From NCBI GenBank assembly GCA_024640025.1, contig JAHEFT010000151.1, positions 1 to 53,959 of the forward strand: DNA of 53,959 bases, given 5' to 3'. This document shows positions 51,737 through 53,959 of the stretch, piece by piece (positions within the stretch are counted from its first letter, which is position 1; the number at the start of each line of letters is the position of its first letter). The stretch is from Chromatiales bacterium (lineage in GTDB: Bacteria > Pseudomonadota > Gammaproteobacteria > Xanthomonadales > SZUA-36). Made by a program: the position numbers and the translations under genes. The notes beneath the pieces are model-generated. The model worked only from the letters and a program-made list of their open reading frames with translations. It had not been told where the DNA came from and did not search any database.

Positions 51737-53028
51737 AGATCGCGCTCTTTGCAATGCTGGTCATCACGGCAATGAGTGCCGGAATCTGCCGGGCACAGGA
51801 AGTCGAATGCGGCATTCAACGCGACATCGGGGCGCAGGCGCTGGATGAAGCGACCTGGAAGCAACTCAACGCCATTTATCAGGACGTCGCAGCAGAACGC
51901 TATCGCGAAGCCCAGGACGATCTGCTGAAGTTGCTCGGGCAGGCGGGCCGCGACACTTATCTGCGGGCCATCATCAACCAGGCTCTCGCCCAGGTGCAGT
52001 GGTCACTGAAAAACTACGCAGAGTCACTCGGCTACTTTGAAAAAGCGCTTGAGCTGGATTCACTCCCGGACCAGGCTCACTTCGCCTTGATGTACCAGGT
52101 TTCACAACTCTATTTTAGGCAGGAACGTTACGATGAAGCCCTGGAACGGCTTCAGTTGTGGTTCTGCAAGTCACCTGGAGAACGAATTACCCCCGGTGCG
52201 TATGTGCTGTTGGCTTCCATTTACGCGGAGAAAGAAGACTACAACGGCGTGTTGGCGGCGATCAGCACGGCCATCTCGATGGATTCCGACCCCAGGGAGC
52301 AGTGGTTCCAGCTCAGGCTTGCTGCAAATTACGAACTGGAACAATACCCGGGGGCTGCCGAAACACTTGAAATCATGATTGCGAAATGGCCGGACAGGAA
52401 AACGTACTGGATCCAATTGTCCCAGATCTATTTTCGGTTGATGCAGGACCAGAATTCTCTGGCAGTTCTCGCGCTGGCGTATCGCCAGGGCCTGCTGGAC
52501 AAGCCGGCTGATCTCATGTACCTCTCAGGACTCTACAGTTACATGGATGTGCCCTACAAAGCGGCTGCCGTGCTGGAGAAGGGCATCAGGGACGGGATCG
52601 TCGAATCTGACCGGCGTCACTGGACCATGGTGGCTGAATCCTGGTATGCCGCCGATGAACTGGAGCGGTCGTTGCAGGCCTTTGAGGCCGCGGGAAGGGC
52701 AGCGCGGAATGGTGAATCCGATCTCCGGCGCGGTTTTATCCTGGTTGACCTGGAACGCTGGCAGGAGGCGCTGGAATCCCTGGATCTTGCACTGGAAAAA
52801 GGCGGCCTGGACGAGCGCAAGATGGGCGAGGCTTACCTGCTGAGGGGTATGGTAGAGTTCTACCTGGGGAACCTGGAAAATGCAAACGCTGACTGGGAAA
52901 ATGCGGGGCGCTTTGACGGGTCCCGGGAAGCGGCCGCGCAGTGGATCAGTTTTCTGCAGGACGAACGCCGGCGCCTGGCGGACTGGCCTGTGCAAACCGG
53001 TTTCACCGACATGCAGGGAAAGCAGTGA
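51733..53028 (+). CDS. TonB-operon TPR protein
   Basis: 431 residues. Signal peptide ends near GICRAQE. The rest is a chain of tetratricopeptide-like helical pairs (LKNYAESLGYFEKALELDS, QLSQIYFRLMQDQNSLAVL), so it is a periplasmic scaffold. TPR proteins are common last members of DUF3450–TtpC–ExbB–ExbD–TonB operons; in Vibrio a similar TPR protein is encoded with TonB2. Partner unknown. Its stop overlaps the GTG start of xerD. Confidence 0.88.
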   Translation: MKIALFAMLVITAMSAGICRAQEVECGIQRDIGAQALDEATWKQLNAIYQDVAAERYREAQDDLLKLLGQAGRDTYLRAIINQALAQVQWSLKNYAESLGYFEKALELDSLPDQAHFALMYQVSQLYFRQERYDEALERLQLWFCKSPGERITPGAYVLLASIYAEKEDYNGVLAAISTAISMDSDPREQWFQLRLAANYELEQYPGAAETLEIMIAKWPDRKTYWIQLSQIYFRLMQDQNSLAVLALAYRQGLLDKPADLMYLSGLYSYMDVPYKAAAVLEKGIRDGIVESDRRHWTMVAESWYAADELERSLQAFEAAGRAARNGESDLRRGFILVDLERWQEALESLDLALEKGGLDERKMGEAYLLRGMVEFYLGNLENANADWENAGRFDGSREAAAQWISFLQDERRRLADWPVQTGFTDMQGKQ

Positions 53029-53933
53029 CCGAAGTGCCAATCATCGCCGAAGAACAGTTGATCGAGTCATTCCTCGACGCCGTCTGGGCCGAGCGGGGAT
53101 TGAGCGGAAATACGCTCAAGGGTTACCGCTATGATCTGATCCAACTGGCGCAGCACCAGGAAACCCGGGGCCGTCTCCTGTCGAGCGCAAGCCGGGAGGA
53201 CCTGCTGAACTTCCTCGCGACGCAAATGCAGAGAGGACGGAGTCCGCGTTCGCTTTCACGTTATTTGTCCGGATTCCGGCAGTTTTACCAATGGTCGTTG
53301 CGCGAAGGCAGAATCGACTCTGACCCGTCGGCCCTTATTGAGAGCCCGAAGATTGGAAGAGGCCTGCCCAAAGCATTGAGCGAAAAGCAGGTTGTTGGAT
53401 TGCTGGAAGCTCCGGATGTATCGACAGCACTGGGTCTGCGCGACCGCACCATGCTCGAGCTGATGTATGCGACCGGATTGCGCGTCAGCGAGTTAACAGA
53501 CCTGGGAGCCGTCAACGTCAGTATCAACCAGGGTGTCGTCCGGGTGATGGGTAAAGGCGGAAAGGAGCGGCTCGTGCCCCTGGGGGAAGAGTCACTCTCC
53601 TGGCTGCAACGGTATTTGCGTGATTCACGGCCTGAACTGATGCGCGGCGCCGACAGCCCCAGGCTGTTCGTGACAGCTCGGCGGGCGGGAATGACACGCC
53701 AGGCGTTCTGGCACGCCATCCGCAGGCATGCCCGTGTGGCTGGCATTGCCCAGCCTGTTTCTCCACACATGCTGCGGCATTCATTTGCCACGCACCTGCT
53801 GAACCACGGAGCAGACCTGAGGGTAGTGCAATTGTTGCTCGGGCATAGTGATCTTTCGACCACCCAGATATATACTCACATCGCCCGGGAGGGGTTGAAG
53901 CGACTGCATAGCGAACACCATCCGCGAGGATGA
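53025..53933 (+). CDS. xerD: Tyrosine recombinase XerD
   Basis: 302 residues from a GTG overlapping the preceding stop (GTGA), with AGGGAA upstream. It resolves chromosome dimers at dif together with XerC. N-terminal SAM-like core-binding domain (SGNTLKGYRYDLIQLAQ, RSPRSLSRYLSGFRQFYQW), then the catalytic domain: Arg in ATGLRVSEL, Lys in GKGGKERLVPLG, HMLRHSFATHLL, and the Tyr in LGHSDLSTTQIYTHI. Length and the RSPRSLSRYLSG segment fit XerD better than XerC. It is a housekeeping recombinase rather than a phage integrase. Confidence 0.93.
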   Translation: MTEVPIIAEEQLIESFLDAVWAERGLSGNTLKGYRYDLIQLAQHQETRGRLLSSASREDLLNFLATQMQRGRSPRSLSRYLSGFRQFYQWSLREGRIDSDPSALIESPKIGRGLPKALSEKQVVGLLEAPDVSTALGLRDRTMLELMYATGLRVSELTDLGAVNVSINQGVVRVMGKGGKERLVPLGEESLSWLQRYLRDSRPELMRGADSPRLFVTARRAGMTRQAFWHAIRRHARVAGIAQPVSPHMLRHSFATHLLNHGADLRVVQLLLGHSDLSTTQIYTHIAREGLKRLHSEHHPRG

Positions 53934-53959
53934 ACGTTTTCAAATCGACGTGGTCAGTA

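Noticed and set aside
53025-53933. Tyrosine recombinase considered as a phage or island integrase that could explain the tRNA-Gln repeat
   Set aside because: Sequence and length fit XerD, it lies in a housekeeping operon 52 kb from the tRNA, and no phage genes adjoin it.

Overview
The window reads as chromosomal DNA of a free-living, probably marine gammaproteobacterium. The evidence is gene order: zapA–6S RNA–fau, ygfB–pepP–ubiH–ubiI, pepA–holC–valS divergent from lptF–lptG, and holD–rimI, together with OxyR, an NsrR-type Rrf2 regulator, a class D ('marine proteobacterial') sortase and a rhombosortase. A secreted LRR protein has a C-terminal domain of a kind I associate from memory with Wenzhouxiangella/Woeseia-like lineages; I place the organism no more finely than that. 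I see no insertion sequence, prophage or CRISPR array.

Layout. 0–1.2 kb: rplM–rpsI, tRNA-Gln(CUG), and a structured 170-bp block that ends in a second copy of the tRNA 3' end. 1.4–6.4 kb: a SnoaL-like protein, a two-gene lipid operon (cyclopropane-synthase-type methyltransferase plus FAD oxidoreductase, possibly making 10-methyl fatty acids), and a membrane-anchored TolB-like/TPR protein. 6.4–8.2 kb: a decay zone with both ends of a lost N-type F-ATPase operon, an intact LOG-family gene and a broken class I aldolase. 8.2–15 kb: a histone H1-like repeat protein, then on the minus strand a serine hydrolase, rhombosortase, a VIT/vWA protein with a GlyGly-CTERM tail, its probable regulator and an LRR protein. 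15–20 kb: uup, trxC, a DUF481 outer-membrane protein, and a class D sortase followed by a small secreted protein ending in an LPKTA sorting signal. 20–28 kb: nsrR/cytochrome c around an FNR-type box, rpiA, EVE, fau, 6S RNA, zapA, a zapB-like gene, ygfB, pepP, ubiH and ubiI. 28–40.4 kb: a histone-deacetylase-family gene divergent from a Pat-type acetyltransferase, cysteine synthase, oxyR, trpS, proS, pssA, holD and rimI. 40.4–54 kb: valS, holC, pepA, lptF, lptG, an RDD protein, then a tightly coupled TonB2-type energy-transduction operon (DUF3450, TtpC-like ExbB, ExbB, ExbD, TonB, TPR) ending in xerD.

The most interesting theme is envelope protein sorting. Two different C-terminal sorting systems lie within 10 kb. 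The VIT/vWA protein belongs to a type usually described as a sortase (LPXTG) target, yet here it carries a rhombosortase signal and sits beside rhombosortase, while the real sortase has a different small substrate next to it. Other points are the deletion scar of the N-ATPase operon, an apparent CTG start for the essential gene lptF, and the tRNA-Gln 3'-end duplication.
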